From assembly GCA_030637805.1 (NCBI GenBank), contig DAOWFV010000002.1, forward strand, positions 1 through 12,846: a stretch of 12,846 nt of DNA, written 5' to 3'. Position numbers and translations under genes: made by a program. The notes beneath the pieces were generated by a model. That model was not told where the DNA came from, ran no database searches, and saw nothing but the letters and a program-made list of their open reading frames with translations. Positions 12,727 to 12,846 of this stretch are shown here, one piece after another. Within the stretch, counting starts at the first letter, position 1. Each line of letters starts with the position of its first letter. This DNA is from Acidobacteriota bacterium. Its GTDB lineage: Bacteria; Acidobacteriota; Thermoanaerobaculia; Thermoanaerobaculales; Sulfomarinibacteraceae.

Positions 12727-12846
12727 AGAGGCCCAGCCGGAGCCCCCAGGGCCGCCCGCCGACGGGGCTCGTGAGCCGATGTCGAGGCGCGAGGAGGAAG
12801 TCGATGCCTGAGCATCGTCGACGACGAGCAACGAAGAGATCGGCCA
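12727..12846. other. Unassigned sequence replacing the second arm of repeat copy 3
   Basis: GC-rich sequence with no similarity to copies 1 and 2. It contains a 6-bp hairpin, cgatgc-ctga-gcatcg (12802-12817). A minus-strand frame (12831-12610, 73 codons) runs through it and the repeat, but shows only repeat-derived and low-complexity residues, so I do not call a gene. It may be an alternative arm of the same repeat family. Confidence 0.4.

Overview
The window reads as a high-GC Gram-negative bacterial chromosome segment. Evidence for that is a lipoprotein signal peptide, a heat-shock operon headed by hrcA, and an MglA-type Ras-like GTPase. MglA plus the codon style suggests Acidobacteriota or a myxobacteria-like lineage. 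That is inference; no rRNA or other phylogenetic marker is present.

Layout. (1) Positions 1-1778, minus strand: an MglA-like GTPase with a long C-terminal extension, translationally coupled (TTGA overlap) to a lipoprotein gene that runs off the left edge. (2) Positions 1779-2021: divergent promoter region with a recognisable promoter on each strand. (3) Positions 2022-8509, plus strand: hrcA-grpE-dnaK-dnaJ-prmA-rsmE, the same gene order as the Bacillus subtilis dnaK operon. Genes overlap or nearly touch except between dnaJ and prmA, where a 176-bp palindromic repeat sits. (4) Positions 8510-8796: simple-sequence repeats and hairpins. (5) Positions 8797-9621: tatD nuclease, convergent with a small minus-strand gene (9633-10019) of unknown function that has a textbook promoter and ribosome binding site and a very basic tail. 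(6) Positions 10020-10532: an apparently non-coding, AT-richer stretch followed by a second 176-bp repeat. (7) Positions 10533-12598, plus strand: alanine racemase and a family 2 glycosyltransferase, overlapping or 2 bp apart. (8) Positions 12599-12846: a third, chimeric repeat copy and unassigned sequence.

The genes are mostly housekeeping: protein folding and its repressor, ribosome modification (L11 and 16S rRNA methylation), D-alanine supply for peptidoglycan, and a surface-sugar transferase.

The most interesting signal is the repeat family. Two full copies are exactly 176 bp and about 87% identical by hand alignment. They end in a 15-bp inverted repeat (cccgcatatctcacc / ggtgagatatgcggg) and carry a 6-bp hairpin at the exact centre, so the element is one imperfect palindrome. 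Its outward-facing end contains an ATG: in copy 2 this ATG is the start codon of alanine racemase. In copy 1 it opens a 10-codon reading frame ending 4 bp before prmA. A lone copy of the same end coincides with the glycosyltransferase start. This looks like a MITE/ERIC-like element that takes part in translation starts at gene boundaries.
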